In this document: in pieces, positions 26,817-36,681 of the stretch
How positions within the stretch are numbered: position 1 is the first letter of the stretch
Layout of the letters: each line of letters starts with the position of its first letter
Source of the DNA: Planctomycetaceae bacterium
GTDB lineage: Bacteria > Planctomycetota > Planctomycetia > Planctomycetales > Planctomycetaceae
Length of the DNA: 64,000 bases
Direction: 5' to 3'
NCBI GenBank assembly: GCA_028284485.1
Contig: JANQRQ010000339.1
Span: 1 to 64,000 of the forward strand
Program-made: the position numbers and the translations under genes
Notes under the pieces: generated by a model
Databases searched by the model: none
The model's input: only the letters and a program-made list of their open reading frames with translations
Told to the model about the DNA's origin: nothing

Positions 26817-28190
26817 ATGCATTGGGAGCAGCAGATTCAATATGCCTCGATGAGCGATATTGGTCTGCGCCGACGCAACAACCAGGATACCTGTGTGGTG
26901 CAGATTTGCGGTGATCGCAAATCTTGGGCTGAGCATGGACACCTTCTGATGGTCGCCGACGGAATGGGAGGACACGCCGTCGGAGAGTTGGCCAGCAAGA
27001 TTGCTGGCGACACCCTGCCGCATACGTTCTTCAAGACTCGTGACATGGTGCTTCCGGATGCGCTTAAGGCGTCTATCGAAGCGGCCAATGCAGCCATTTA
27101 CGAGCGTGGCAGCCAGAACCTGGAATTCCAGCGAATGGGCACAACGTGTTCGGCGTTGGTCTTATCACCACTTGGCGCTATCGTTGGTCACGTGGGAGAT
27201 AGTCGGGTTTACCGCATTCGCAATGACTTTATCGACCAACTCACGTGTGACCACAGCTTGCAATGGGAGTTGCTCAAGCAAGGGAAACTCGGACCGGAAG
27301 AGATCTATCTTCACCATCCACGCAATGTAATCACGCGGTCATTGGGTCCAGAGGCAACTGTCGAAGTCGACATCGAAGGGCCACATAGCATACGCCCTGG
27401 AGACATTTATGTCCTATGCAGTGACGGTCTGACAGGTCATGTCAGCGACACAGAGATTGGTATTATCGCGAATGAACTTCCATGTGGCGAGGCGTGCCGG
27501 CTGTTGGTGAATCTCGCGAATCTCAAAGGCGGAAACGATAACATTACGGTCGTCATTGCGAAAGTTGGTGAGGTGCCTCACCGTCTTTCGGCGGTCGCTC
27601 CTGAGGACATGATCGACAATAAAATCGATCGAGAAAGTCGCTGGTCGCTTTTGGGAATCGCAGCTGCGGCAACGTTCTTCGCCGCCGGCGCATGCCTCGC
27701 GCTGCTCGACCACGTCACGACCGGCGCCATTCTCGCGTCAGTCTCGACAATCGCGGGAGCCGTCATCGGATGGATGTGGTGGCGAGCGGAACGTCAAAGA
27801 CAAATCCGCGACGAGGCGATCGGAGAGAAAGTCAAACAGGACGCCTACCGATCGACAACAGCCAAATTTAGCCGAAAGTTCTTGAATCTATTGGCCCAAA
27901 TCGAATCCGAATTGCAGCAGGCTGCAATCGATGAAGGCTGGTCCATTGACTGGACGAACCACGACTCCGCCTATCGAACGGCAAAAACAGCGCTAGAAAA
28001 CGATCAAACGTCCTTGGCATTGAAAGGTTTTGCCAACGCCATCGATGCCCTCATGGTAGGGGTCCAGTCGCATCGAAGGCAGGCCCAACACGATGCCAAA
28101 TGGGGCAAATCCCCGCAGCAATCAGCAAAAAACGGGACCATGCCCGACAACGGCGCTGCGGCAACGACCAGTCAACCCAACCGTCAGTAA
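26817..28190 (+). CDS. PP2C-type Ser/Thr phosphatase, membrane-anchored
   Basis: 457 residues. PP2C domain (about 1-245) with metal-binding motifs RRRNNQD, VADGMGGHAVGE, GTTCSALVL, GHVGDSRVYR, VLCSDGLTGHV and GGNDNITVVIA, all intact. Two hydrophobic segments follow (LLGIAAAATFFAAGACLALL and TGAILASVSTIAGAVIGWMW), then a basic, helical cytoplasmic tail (about 310-440). It should dephosphorylate Ser/Thr kinase substrates at the membrane; a kinase gene is 22 kb away. Followed after 250 bases by a histidine kinase gene on the same strand. Confidence 0.92.
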   Translation: MHWEQQIQYASMSDIGLRRRNNQDTCVVQICGDRKSWAEHGHLLMVADGMGGHAVGELASKIAGDTLPHTFFKTRDMVLPDALKASIEAANAAIYERGSQNLEFQRMGTTCSALVLSPLGAIVGHVGDSRVYRIRNDFIDQLTCDHSLQWELLKQGKLGPEEIYLHHPRNVITRSLGPEATVEVDIEGPHSIRPGDIYVLCSDGLTGHVSDTEIGIIANELPCGEACRLLVNLANLKGGNDNITVVIAKVGEVPHRLSAVAPEDMIDNKIDRESRWSLLGIAAAATFFAAGACLALLDHVTTGAILASVSTIAGAVIGWMWWRAERQRQIRDEAIGEKVKQDAYRSTTAKFSRKFLNLLAQIESELQQAAIDEGWSIDWTNHDSAYRTAKTALENDQTSLALKGFANAIDALMVGVQSHRRQAQHDAKWGKSPQQSAKNGTMPDNGAAATTSQPNRQ

Positions 28191-28284
28191 GCCGCACTGT
28201 TCGGCAGCATCTCGCCCCGAAGATTCTGAGGCCGGCAGCGAGAAATTGACGGGGCCACTGTCGGCTTCCATCGGCTTCCATTTC

Positions 28285-28314
28285 AAATGTTTCGGCCGAA
28301 ATGCCGGAACATTT
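28285..28314 (+). repeat. Strong hairpin between PP2C and histidine kinase genes
   Basis: AAATGTTTCGGC (28285-28296), loop CGAAAT, GCCGGAACATTT (28303-28314): a 12-bp stem with one G-U pair. No T-run follows. Just upstream, TCGGCTTCCA is repeated twice in tandem (28261-28280). It could shape transcript processing or stability between the two genes. Confidence 0.6.
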
Positions 28315-28439
28315 GCGAACTTATGGCGACAGGTGAATTGCGATGGCGCGTCCAGCAGGTGGCATCGCCTATGATGGACGGGGTTGCCGGGATTTTCGTA
28401 AGAATGCTAGACTCCGCCCGTCGCCACGCACCGTGACCA

Positions 28440-30038
28440 TTGGCGAATCAGTTCGGGCAAATTAAGGCCAACGACACGGAGGTCCCCTTGTTCTTAACAC
28501 GGTCGATTCGTCGCAAAATGGTCGTTGGCCTGGGCTTGGTCATGGTCATGATGGCGGCCTTGTCGCTTAGTGGGATCTCGGGATTGGTATCGTATCGCGA
28601 CGTCGTCAACGACCTGGATGCCAAACTGTACCACACCCCTCGAGTGGACCAAATCGTCCGCAAGGTCGGCCAACTCTCGATTGCGATCGCACTGGACACC
28701 CAGGGAAGCCAGCGCGCGGTCAACCAGCAACAACACGAGATTTCGACTGCCATTGAGGAATTGCAAGAAGAGATCGGCGATTCGGAGTTGAAGCTTGACC
28801 AGATGCCGGCCGCCCCTGAATTGAAGGGGACTCGACAAGTTTCCGAGCGAATCCTCAGCTCGTTGAGTTCGGGGCTGCTCGATTTGGAACGTCGAAATAA
28901 TCAATTGAATACGACACAAGATTACGATGCGACGATCGCGGAAATGATCCGAATCGTCAACCAATTGCAGGAACGGGCATTAGGGCTACCGGACCCACAA
29001 TCGGGTTTAAAGGAAACGTTGAGACACGCCCGAACAGTTTACAAATCGCGGTTTTGGGTCTTGTGCATCGCAACGGGAATCGCAACTCTCACGTTTATTG
29101 GCCTGATTCGATGCGGCCAGATTTGGGTGATCGCCCCGATGCGCCGACTTTACCAAGGCGCTTCTCGTGTTGCCCAAGGTGATTTCGATTTTCGGGTCGA
29201 CGTTCCTTCAAACGATGAAATGGCAGAGCTGGCCAAGTCATTCAATAAAATGACGGCTCGTTTTCAAGAAGTCGCCGGCAACCTCGACCGACAAGTTCAG
29301 GAACGCAGCAAACAACTCGTGCGATCCGAACGCCTGGCAGGTGTCGGGTTTCTAGCGGCCGGTGTCGCCCATGAAATCAATAACCCGCTTTCGGCAATAT
29401 CGATGGCCACGGAATCTCTACTCGGACGCGTCGGTGATCTACGTAACGGAGCAAGTTTCGAGGAATTCGATGTCTTGGAACAGTATTTGGAAATGATCCA
29501 ACGCGAATCCGATCGCTGCCGTACGATTACAGCCAAATTGCTCGACTTTTCACGAGGGCAGGCCTCGTCACGCAGTCGGTGTGACGTCACTACCATTATT
29601 GCCGAAGTATTGTCGCTAATCGGTCATATGAGCAAATACCGAGATCGTTCGATCGAATTTGAACGATCGTCGCCCTGCCCCGTGGAAGTCAATGGTCCCG
29701 AAATCAAGCAAGTCGTTCTGAACATCGTTGCCAACGGCCTTGATTCGCTAGAGAGCGGCGGAAAGCTGGCGATTTCTATCGAAGAACGAACCGATGAGGT
29801 CGTGCTCATGTTTTGTGACAACGGCTGTGGCATGTCTCAGGACGTGATTGACAATCTTTTTGAGCCGTTTTTCACCAAAAAGCAGACAGGTCAAGGGACT
29901 GGGTTAGGCCTGTCGATTAGCCATCGCATCGTCAACGACCACGGCGGCACCATCGAAGTTGCTAGTGACGGGCCGGGATTGGGCAGTACTTTTCAGGTCC
30001 ATTTGCCGCGGACGGCCATGATCCGCGATGCCGCTTAG
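28440..30038 (+). CDS. Membrane sensor histidine kinase
   Basis: 532 residues from TTG 28440; a later start at ATG 28518 is possible but would cut the first basic segment before the membrane helix. Two transmembrane helices (VVGLGLVMVMMAALSLSGI; WVLCIATGIATLTFIGLI) bracket a helical periplasmic sensor region. HAMP domain (PMRRLYQGASRVAQGDFDF), coiled linker, H-box GVAHEINNPLSAIS with the phosphoacceptor His, N-box NIVANGLDSL, G-boxes FCDNGCGM and GQGTGLGLSI. The H-box resembles NtrB/AtoS-type kinases that partner sigma-54 activators, matching the NtrC-like gene 2 kb away. Confidence 0.95.
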   Translation: MANQFGQIKANDTEVPLFLTRSIRRKMVVGLGLVMVMMAALSLSGISGLVSYRDVVNDLDAKLYHTPRVDQIVRKVGQLSIAIALDTQGSQRAVNQQQHEISTAIEELQEEIGDSELKLDQMPAAPELKGTRQVSERILSSLSSGLLDLERRNNQLNTTQDYDATIAEMIRIVNQLQERALGLPDPQSGLKETLRHARTVYKSRFWVLCIATGIATLTFIGLIRCGQIWVIAPMRRLYQGASRVAQGDFDFRVDVPSNDEMAELAKSFNKMTARFQEVAGNLDRQVQERSKQLVRSERLAGVGFLAAGVAHEINNPLSAISMATESLLGRVGDLRNGASFEEFDVLEQYLEMIQRESDRCRTITAKLLDFSRGQASSRSRCDVTTIIAEVLSLIGHMSKYRDRSIEFERSSPCPVEVNGPEIKQVVLNIVANGLDSLESGGKLAISIEERTDEVVLMFCDNGCGMSQDVIDNLFEPFFTKKQTGQGTGLGLSISHRIVNDHGGTIEVASDGPGLGSTFQVHLPRTAMIRDAA

Positions 30039-30076
30039 AACGGGATTTCTACCGCGATTTGGCTGAAAATCTCGGC

Positions 30077-30092
30077 TTGGCATGATCGTTGC
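30077..30092 (+). promoter_or_regulatory. Sigma-54 promoter (-24/-12)
   Basis: TTGGCATGATCGTTGC has the invariant GG and GC separated by 10 bases and closely matches the TTGGCACG-N4-TTGCA consensus. It lies 38 bases after the histidine kinase stop and about 160 bases before the PEGA lipoprotein start. A sigma-54 activator gene in the same block strengthens the call. Confidence 0.75.
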
Positions 30093-30252
30093 CCAAGATT
30101 ACAATTCCCGCCCCTTCCATCAGATCACTACTTGCACTCGCAAAAACAGTTTTCACGGGAAACGGGATTTCGTTTCCCCATTCGTCAATTCCCCAACGGG
30201 TCAACCAGGCATGCGACGAGTCCTTGGCATCGCGAACCGGAAGCCTTACGAC

Positions 30253-30681
30253 ATGTTTGCCGATATTCCCGGGATCGTGCCCATTCGCATCGCCTTGCTG
30301 TTGGCGGCCACAACGCTTGTTTTACAAAGCGGCTGCGTTCACCGGCGTATGACAGTTCGCACCGATCCACCGGGCGCCCTGCTAATGGTCAATGGGCAGC
30401 CCAAGGGATTCACCCCAGCCAGCACTGATTTTGAGTATTACGGGACCAATGAGATTACGCTGGTCAAAGACGGGTACGAAACGGTCAAAACTCTGCAGCC
30501 GGTCCCCAAGCCATGGTATCAGTGGTTTCCGATTGAGTTCATTTCAGACAACTTGTTGCCTTTTAAAGTTACCAATCGGCACGACTTTACGTACCGCCTG
30601 CAACCGCAACATATTGTACCGCGTGAAGAACTGACGGACCGGGCCAACGCGACTCGTTCTGAAGCGCAAATCAGCCAATGA
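30253..30681 (+). CDS. PEGA-domain lipoprotein
   Basis: 142 residues from ATG 30253 (GGAAG 9 bases upstream); ATG 30211 is an alternative. Signal peptide with lipobox QSGC, so anchored outside the cytoplasm. A PEGA domain follows (MTVRTDPPGALLMVNGQPKG, then EITLVKDGYETVK), then a Trp/Pro-rich stretch (VPKPWYQWFPIEF). PEGA domains are small beta modules of surface proteins with unclear ligands. A strong sigma-54 promoter precedes it, so expression is probably controlled by the adjacent sensor kinase and NtrC-like activator. Confidence 0.8.
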   Translation: MFADIPGIVPIRIALLLAATTLVLQSGCVHRRMTVRTDPPGALLMVNGQPKGFTPASTDFEYYGTNEITLVKDGYETVKTLQPVPKPWYQWFPIEFISDNLLPFKVTNRHDFTYRLQPQHIVPREELTDRANATRSEAQISQ

Positions 30682-30709
30682 CTTGCCCGTCATTGACCGC
30701 AACGTCGAC

Positions 30710-31861
30710 TTAGTTTCTCTGGTGAAACAAGCCGGAACGCGGTCGCTGGGCCTCTCGAACAGGAGTGCCTGACGGTGGATCTTTCAGGCCAGAACTTCCG
30801 TTCAAGGCGCCTCCCACACCGATGAGTTCCGGATGCCTTGCAACCTTGTCGCTGAAGATTTGCATATCTCGAACGACCGGCTGCATGTTCTCGAGCAGAA
30901 CAGACAAAGCGTTGGCTGATTGATCTAGATTGTGATACAGATCGGGGTCCATCGCCAGTCGACGGAGAGTGCCATCCTCGGATGTCAAGAGTTGAGAGAA
31001 CGTACGAAGATCGGAAAGCATGTACTCCAGATGCCCCAAGCTATTGTCGAGTCGGCCGACAATGGACTCGCTTTTCTGGGCGAGCGGCGTAGTCGCCGCA
31101 TTCAAGTTTTGCATATTGGCGTTAATGCTGCCTATCGTATTGCGTGCGGCCAAAACCGTTTCGTGGGTCTCTTTCACCAAGACCGGCAACGCCGCCAACG
31201 TTTCGCTGAGATATCGTTGATGATTCGGATCGCCGATGATCTTATTGGCATTGTCCAAGGTTGCATGCGCAGAGCGCATTGCCACCGTGAACTCAGTCAA
31301 TGCCACGGCCGTTCTTTCCACAATATCGTTTAGGTTTCCATGGTTCGTCTCGACCAACTGGTTGAGATTCGCTCCCACTCGTTGCCATTCTCGGCTCGTT
31401 TCGGTAAACGATGCCAATGTCACGGTAACTTTCTCGTCAAAATGTTGAACAATTTCGAGTGGGTCGATGGCCGGCTCACCCTCAATTCGTGCCCCATGCT
31501 TTAGGAATCGCGGCGAAATTCCCGGCGAAAACTCAATTGTGGAATCGCCGAGCAACGACCTCGATAACTTCGCTTTGGAATCGGCTCGAAGCGGATACTT
31601 TTCCTTAATCCCAACGGTCGCCGTAACTCCGCCACGCCGCGTATCAAATGACACATCTCTGACGGTTCCAATCGTGACGCCATTCATCTTCACGGGCGCA
31701 TCGGCCTCAACCCCCGGGGCTGTATCAAAATGAATTCTCAACACATAGTGTTTTTCGAGCAGCGTTTGAAACTCGCCAAATTGGAACACCATCACGCCGG
31801 CGAAACATGCCGCGACGATGACGAAAATTCCCACGCGAAACTGCAGTTGACGTTCATTCAT
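30710..31861 (-). CDS. mlaD: MlaD-type MCE-domain substrate-binding protein
   Basis: 383 residues. One N-terminal transmembrane helix (VGIFVIVAACFAGVMVFQFG) and an MCE domain (residues of about 38-120: YVLRIHFDTAPGVEADAPVK, MNGVTIGTVRDVSF). The remaining 250 residues are helical, likely a coiled-coil needle reaching across the periplasm. In other diderms MlaD forms a hexamer carrying phospholipids between membranes with the MlaEF transporter. Last of mlaE-mlaF-mlaD on the minus strand, 110 bases after mlaF. The C-terminal Gly/Ser/Pro tail is not conserved family sequence. Confidence 0.9.
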   Translation of the reverse strand: MNERQLQFRVGIFVIVAACFAGVMVFQFGEFQTLLEKHYVLRIHFDTAPGVEADAPVKMNGVTIGTVRDVSFDTRRGGVTATVGIKEKYPLRADSKAKLSRSLLGDSTIEFSPGISPRFLKHGARIEGEPAIDPLEIVQHFDEKVTVTLASFTETSREWQRVGANLNQLVETNHGNLNDIVERTAVALTEFTVAMRSAHATLDNANKIIGDPNHQRYLSETLAALPVLVKETHETVLAARNTIGSINANMQNLNAATTPLAQKSESIVGRLDNSLGHLEYMLSDLRTFSQLLTSEDGTLRRLAMDPDLYHNLDQSANALSVLLENMQPVVRDMQIFSDKVARHPELIGVGGALNGSSGLKDPPSGTPVREAQRPRSGLFHQRN

Positions 31862-31971
31862 GGTTCAACCTGCTGCGTTTTTGCATCCTTTGACGGTTGA
31901 TAAGAGGCAGCCATCGATGATGTCGAAGTCATCGCATATATCGTGGATTTGGTACGCAATCCCTTGCCGGA

Positions 31972-32787
31972 CTATCCGACCATAAGCTCCTGCATTCTCT
32001 CACGTGCTTCTCCACGCACGAATTGCGAAACTCGCGAGTCTGTCGATGCGAATGCCTCATCGGCAGTACCTTCAAACACGATTTGTGGCTCGTCGTCATC
32101 CAGTCGACTCAGCGGATACAACATAACGATTCGATCAGCCACCTTTCGAACCGTCGTCATATCGTGTGTTACGACGATGCTCGTCACAGGCATTCGCAGT
32201 CTCGTTTGCTGAATTAACGAGTTAATGACGTCACTCATGATGGGATCAAGGCCGGTTGTCGGCTCATCATAAAGAATGATTTCCGGCGTCATCGCCAAAG
32301 CACGTGCTAGCCCGACACGCTTCTTCATCCCTCCGGATAACTCCGCCGGTTTCTTGTCGCAAACTGAAACCGGAAGACCGACTTCTTGAATCCGTTCGTG
32401 GACAATTAGCTGGATATAATGGTCCGACATGGCTGAGTTTTGTCGCAACCCGAAGGCAACGTTTTCGAAAACACTGAGACTGTCGAACAAGGCGGCCCCT
32501 TGAAACAGATAGCCGAACCTCAAACGATCCTGGGTGAGTTCGTGTTCGGAACGTTCGGAAAGACTTTTCCCATTCCACAATACCGTTCCCTGTGTTGGGT
32601 TCAAAAGCCCCATAATGAGTTTCATTGTGACGCTTTTCCCGCACCCACTTTCGCCGATCAAAACGAGAGTCTCGCCCTGCTGCACCGTCAGAGAAATATC
32701 ACGCAGAATCTGATGCGTCCCAAACTGTTTCGAGACGCCGCGCAACTCAATGAGCGGCTGTGATGGTTTTTCTGCTTCGGTGTTCAT
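31972..32787 (-). CDS. mlaF: MlaF-type ABC transporter ATP-binding protein
   Basis: 271 residues. Walker [18 protein letters not shown]-loop [11 protein letters not shown], signature [16 protein letters not shown], Walker [15 protein letters not shown] and switch His in VVTHDMTTV are all present. It powers lipid movement with MlaE and MlaD. Gene order mlaE-mlaF-mlaD is the standard core; mlaB and mlaC are not in the window, as in many non-proteobacterial systems. Confidence 0.95.
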   Translation of the reverse strand: MNTEAEKPSQPLIELRGVSKQFGTHQILRDISLTVQQGETLVLIGESGCGKSVTMKLIMGLLNPTQGTVLWNGKSLSERSEHELTQDRLRFGYLFQGAALFDSLSVFENVAFGLRQNSAMSDHYIQLIVHERIQEVGLPVSVCDKKPAELSGGMKKRVGLARALAMTPEIILYDEPTTGLDPIMSDVINSLIQQTRLRMPVTSIVVTHDMTTVRKVADRIVMLYPLSRLDDDEPQIVFEGTADEAFASTDSRVSQFVRGEARERMQELMVG

Positions 32788-32887
32788 CTCAATTTCTCTG
32801 CCAAATCCAGCCCGTGAAGCTTGTTTGTAGCGTTACAAACTCTGCCTCGCTTGCCGTCCGCTTTGGGCTGGCGACCCAAGCCGCCTG

Positions 32888-33799
32888 TTAACTCATGAAA
32901 TGAAGGAGGTGATCGACACAGCCGGCGTTGACAAGTTTGACAGGTGCAGGCCAGATCACGTAGTACAGCGCTGAAAGAAAGATTCCGAGGAAGAAGTCCA
33001 AGGCCAGAATCACCACAAACGAATAAACGAACGCCTCGGTTGCCGCTTTTCCGACCCCTTCTGCACCTGCACCGCAGTTGAATCCTCGATGACAGGCAAT
33101 CAACCCGATTGCGGCACCAAAAAACATGCTCTTAAAGAGTCCGTTGAATACGTCGTAAGCCGTCGCGTAATCAATCGAATGTTGCCAATAATGAAAGCTG
33201 CTAATCCCCAACACCTGCGTGCCAAGAAACCATCCACCGATAATCCCGATCGCGTCGGCAATGGCTGTTAAGAGTGGAATTAACAAAACGCAGGAGAGAA
33301 ATCTTGGGACGACCAAGTAGTGGATGGGATTCGCTCCGAGCACACGGAGTGCATCGATTTGTTCTGTGACACGCATCGTCCCCAACTGCGACGCCATCGC
33401 GCTTCCCACCCGGCCCGCCAACATGGTCGCCGCGAGCACAGGCCCCAACTCCTGGACAAGCGCCACATTGATGACCGATCCCATCCGAGTTTCCAAGCGC
33501 ATCAGTCGGAATTGGTTGTACGACTGCACAGCCAGGACCATTCCGATGAATCCACCGGTAATGACAACCACCGGAATGCTCCGAACACCGATTTCATACA
33601 TGTTTTCCAGCAGAACAGAGCGTCGAATTCTGCGGCGAATGAGCCACCCCGTCATGGAGAGACCGAACAAAGCAAGGTCGCCAACCGATAGCACGAATTC
33701 GATCGCGAGCCTGCCCACGGTATGGATGACGGTTTCGCGTGGTTGCGTGACCTGAATGGCATCCATACGACGAACTATCCCTATCATATTGGGAGACAA
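32888..33799 (-). CDS. mlaE: MlaE-type permease
   Basis: 303 residues from a TTG; ATG 33787 or 33766 are possible starts, none with a clear ribosome site. MlaE-family signatures: [60 protein letters not shown], and [14 protein letters not shown]. It has about five membrane segments and forms the transmembrane dimer of the Mla-type lipid ABC transporter. First gene of the mlaEFD run; a 576-base spacer separates it from a divergent peptidase gene. Confidence 0.93.
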   Translation of the reverse strand: MSPNMIGIVRRMDAIQVTQPRETVIHTVGRLAIEFVLSVGDLALFGLSMTGWLIRRRIRRSVLLENMYEIGVRSIPVVVITGGFIGMVLAVQSYNQFRLMRLETRMGSVINVALVQELGPVLAATMLAGRVGSAMASQLGTMRVTEQIDALRVLGANPIHYLVVPRFLSCVLLIPLLTAIADAIGIIGGWFLGTQVLGISSFHYWQHSIDYATAYDVFNGLFKSMFFGAAIGLIACHRGFNCGAGAEGVGKAATEAFVYSFVVILALDFFLGIFLSALYYVIWPAPVKLVNAGCVDHLLHFMS

Positions 33800-34375
33800 A
33801 GATTTACGTTAGGCCATTGCACAATGAGCAGGCCTGTCTCTGTCGCAAATCTTGGACAAAAAGCTCGGGCGAAATGCGGCGACGAAGATTAGCGAATCTG
33901 GAGATTTGGATCGAGGCCATTTAGCGAGGAAACGATGCTATTTCGCTCGCTTCGAGGATGTTCGGCCACCATCCTCAAGTTGACCACGTCGCCGCAAAAT
34001 ATGCCCTGTTGGCATTCGCGGCGAGGCGCGGCAGCGACCGTTGGGGCCAGAGCCCCAAAACAAGCGCCGACACCGGCTTTCAATCGCGAAAGCCGCCCTT
34101 GACCGGTCCGAATGGTCCCGCGATACTTCCTCGCTTCCGAAATCTGCCACGTGCCAGAATTCGTCCGGATTAATTGCTGGATCGAAGCAGAATCCATTTC
34201 GCGGTGATCCTTTACAGCAACATTGACACCGACCCAGCCATGTTATTCCAAGTGTGACTTTGCACACATCTGCCAAGGCGTTTCATTCTCGATTGGAATC
34301 TCATTAGGCGAATTGAATCGAATTCGACGCTCGGTCGCTTCGCCGACGACTCGATTCCTACTAACTGAATAAGCT
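33800..34375. other. Long divergent intergenic region
   Basis: 576 bases between mlaE (minus) and the HEXXH peptidase gene (plus). Short open frames on both strands lack recognisable motifs. No tRNA or strong terminator was seen. Confidence 0.4.
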
Positions 34376-35176
34376 ATGCCGAGACACCTTACGGCCATTG
34401 ACACCTGCGGACCGAGTAGCTGGTGCATCGTCCTTTCGCTGGTGATGTGCGGCCGCCTTTCAGCTGATGAACGCTGGGTCGACGAGCGTATCGCCGGGCC
34501 ATTTCATTGTCGGTCGGAGTTTTCACTCGAGTCCGAACTGAAAGAACTCGAAGAGCTCGCGCAGTTATATATGGATGTCCGTGCAACCCTTAGCCTCGGT
34601 GAAGGAAAAGGGAAGATTCAACTGAATCTCTTTCGCAGCCGACGTTCTTATGTCAATTATGTTTCCCAGCGAATCCCCGGCGGAGTCACCAGACGCGCGT
34701 TGTACGTAAAAGGCCAAGGAATCGGCCGAATGTATGTTTATCGGCACTTCGGATACGAAACCGATTTGCGGCATGAGGCGACGCACGCCATTCTCCACGA
34801 TATTCTTCCGTATCTTCCACTGTGGTTGGACGAAGGTTTGGCCGAATACTTCGAAGTGACGCAAGGCAAACGATCGGGAGGGCATCCCCATCTTGGCAGC
34901 TTGAAACGCTCGATCTTCTTCGGATGGAAACCCAATCTGTCGATCCTTGAGTCGAAGCAAAGCATGGAAGAATTGGACGGAAAAGACTACCGAGAAGCCT
35001 GGGCCTGGGTGCATTTCATGTTGCATAGCTCACCCGAGGCATTGGCAGTCCTGACTGATTATTTGGACGATATTCAATCGAAGGTCCCTCCCGGTTCCCT
35101 GCGAATTCGATTGCATCAGCAATTCGAAGATCCGCAAGCAGAACTGATCCAACACATCAAGTCGTGGAGAGACTGA
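34376..35176 (+). CDS. Secreted DUF1570-like zinc metallopeptidase
   Basis: 266 residues with a hydrophobic N-terminus (WCIVLSLVMCGRLSA). Gluzincin motif RHEATHAILHD (residues of about 138-147) gives two His ligands and the catalytic Glu; the downstream WLDEGLAEYFE supplies the third-ligand Glu. Planctomycetes carry many such proteins with unknown substrates. It is useful as the intact reference for the decayed domain of the cytochrome protein at 13353-15248. Stands alone. Confidence 0.8.
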   Translation: MPRHLTAIDTCGPSSWCIVLSLVMCGRLSADERWVDERIAGPFHCRSEFSLESELKELEELAQLYMDVRATLSLGEGKGKIQLNLFRSRRSYVNYVSQRIPGGVTRRALYVKGQGIGRMYVYRHFGYETDLRHEATHAILHDILPYLPLWLDEGLAEYFEVTQGKRSGGHPHLGSLKRSIFFGWKPNLSILESKQSMEELDGKDYREAWAWVHFMLHSSPEALAVLTDYLDDIQSKVPPGSLRIRLHQQFEDPQAELIQHIKSWRD

Positions 35177-35680
35177 AGAGAGCCATGCTGCCACAGACTC
35201 TCGCGGCGAGTGCGATGCGTGGCTCATCGTTTCGGCAGAACAGCCCGGTCTGATTCTGACACTGGCATATCCGCGCTGGAGCTCGCTACGGATGCCGCAC
35301 TGATCCAGAAGTGTCGCACGTAAAATTAGGGGTTTTCGGCAGTTTTTAACGATTATCTCAAGTTTTCCGCCTGCTTCGGCCGATCCTGTGGATAACGAGT
35401 CCGTCTGGAAAGATGCGACGACGAGCAGGACTGCGATTCCCCAAGCTTTGCACGCGACCATGGATCGATAAGGAATCGGCCGCATGCGCCGGTTCTGACC
35501 ACCAACGACTGTGGAATTTCAATCCTGCCGACAACGCGAGATCCGGCGAGAAAACTACGCGAGCACCGGATCGACGAATTTGCCAACAGTGAATCCAACA
35601 ATGCACTGCGTGCCTCTCGCGCCAAAAGCGCTATGACCGCACGAGACTGACGTCAAGCCCCTGAATGCACCGAGGCGTGT
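35177..35680. other. Intergenic stretch, nothing firmly recognised
   Basis: 504 bases between the peptidase gene and the small secreted protein gene. A minus-strand frame of 151 codons runs through it into the peptidase gene, but no family motif supports it. No structured RNA or terminator was recognised. Confidence 0.4.
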
Positions 35681-36205
35681 ATGCGAGTTTCAAAAACAAA
35701 CTGTTGGCGATCCATTCCGGCGCACAGTCTGGTTTGCTGGCTTGTTCTTGTCGCTTTGCCACAAACGTCGCAAAGTGAAAGTCATGGCAGCGGTCATCAC
35801 AATCATCGTTTGGTTACGAGTCTCCTCGGTGCAAAGGGTATCCATGACGTGAGGCTGACTACGAAAGGTGAAATACAGGGACGGGTCATTGATCAACGAG
35901 GAAACCGCATTTCAGGATTCGGCGTCGAACTACATGACCAGGCCGGCAACAAAGCACGCGTAACAACCGACGAAGATGGCTGGTTCCGCTGTAAAACAAC
36001 CCGAGGTGGTTTGTATCGAGTCGCCATCGGTGACCAAACGAAATCTTTTCGCTGCTGGACGGCAATGAACGCACCTCCATCATCGCTCGATCAGATCAAT
36101 TTCATCGTTGTCGATCAAACTGCACTCATTGGTCAGCGGACCGATTCTCCGAGCCTCGAATTGTCGTCGCATGGTGATTCGCCATTACACGACAAAGGTG
36201 TATAA
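35681..36205 (+). CDS. Small secreted carboxypeptidase-regulatory-like protein
   Basis: 174 residues with a signal peptide (VCWLVLVALPQTSQSES). A single carboxypeptidase-regulatory-like / transthyretin-like beta domain is visible: GEIQGRVIDQRGNRISGFGV, TTDEDGWFRCKTTRGGLYRV. Such modules are common in planctomycete surface proteins and often accompany DUF1559 proteins, but none is adjacent here. Ligand unknown. Confidence 0.65.
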   Translation: MRVSKTNCWRSIPAHSLVCWLVLVALPQTSQSESHGSGHHNHRLVTSLLGAKGIHDVRLTTKGEIQGRVIDQRGNRISGFGVELHDQAGNKARVTTDEDGWFRCKTTRGGLYRVAIGDQTKSFRCWTAMNAPPSSLDQINFIVVDQTALIGQRTDSPSLELSSHGDSPLHDKGV

Positions 36206-36394
36206 CACGCTACGCTTGATCTGTGTTGGCCCATCTCGAGCCCGAGCATGGACAAATCATGGTCGTCAGATATCCCCATGCGTCTGTGAAGGCAAACGGT
36301 TCCGGGAAGATTCTCATCAGAACAAACTCACTTGATATGGCTTAGGGCCGTACTTTCCGTTCAATCGATTCACCAAAGATATCCACTACGAACC

Positions 36395-36414
36395 GGCCGC
36401 GGAGAATCGCGGCC
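36395..36414. repeat. GC-rich inverted repeat
   Basis: GGCCGCG (36395-36401) and CGCGGCC (36408-36414) with a 6-base loop. Perfect 7-bp GC stem, no T-run, about 190 bases after the secreted protein stop. Confidence 0.5.
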
Positions 36415-36582
36415 TGTGACGTTTACATGGCTTTGGGCTAATCGACGAGTCCGCACAGTTACCTGACTACATCGGAAGATGCCGAGCGGCGAAAACGCTC
36501 CGTTCGGTCGGACGATTCGGCCCCGCGTTGAGATTCGCGAATCCCATCATGGTTTGAGCCTGATTCCTCCAAAGCGCGATCT

Positions 36583-36594
36583 CGACAATTGTCG
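36583..36594. repeat. 12-bp palindrome CGACAATTGTCG, copy 2
   Basis: Identical to the copy at 26653-26664, extended by one pair here (36582-36595). It lies about 90 bases upstream of the sigma-54-like motif at 36682, where an activator site would be expected. Confidence 0.45.
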
Positions 36595-36681
36595 ATCTAC
36601 GCATGCGGCAAGGAGTAAACGCTGTAGATGGCCGACCATTCCGTGCCTAACCGTTAGGTTTTCGTGAATGTCGGAAGTGTT

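Noticed and set aside
30082-30252. Longer start for the PEGA lipoprotein at ATG 30082
   Set aside because: This start lies within the sigma-54 promoter motif and upstream of the expected transcript start; the signal peptide begins at 30253 (or 30211).
35030-35485. Minus-strand frame of 151 codons with a hydrophobic start
   Set aside because: It overlaps 147 bases of the peptidase gene antisense and shows no family motif; the hydrophobic stretch alone is weak evidence.
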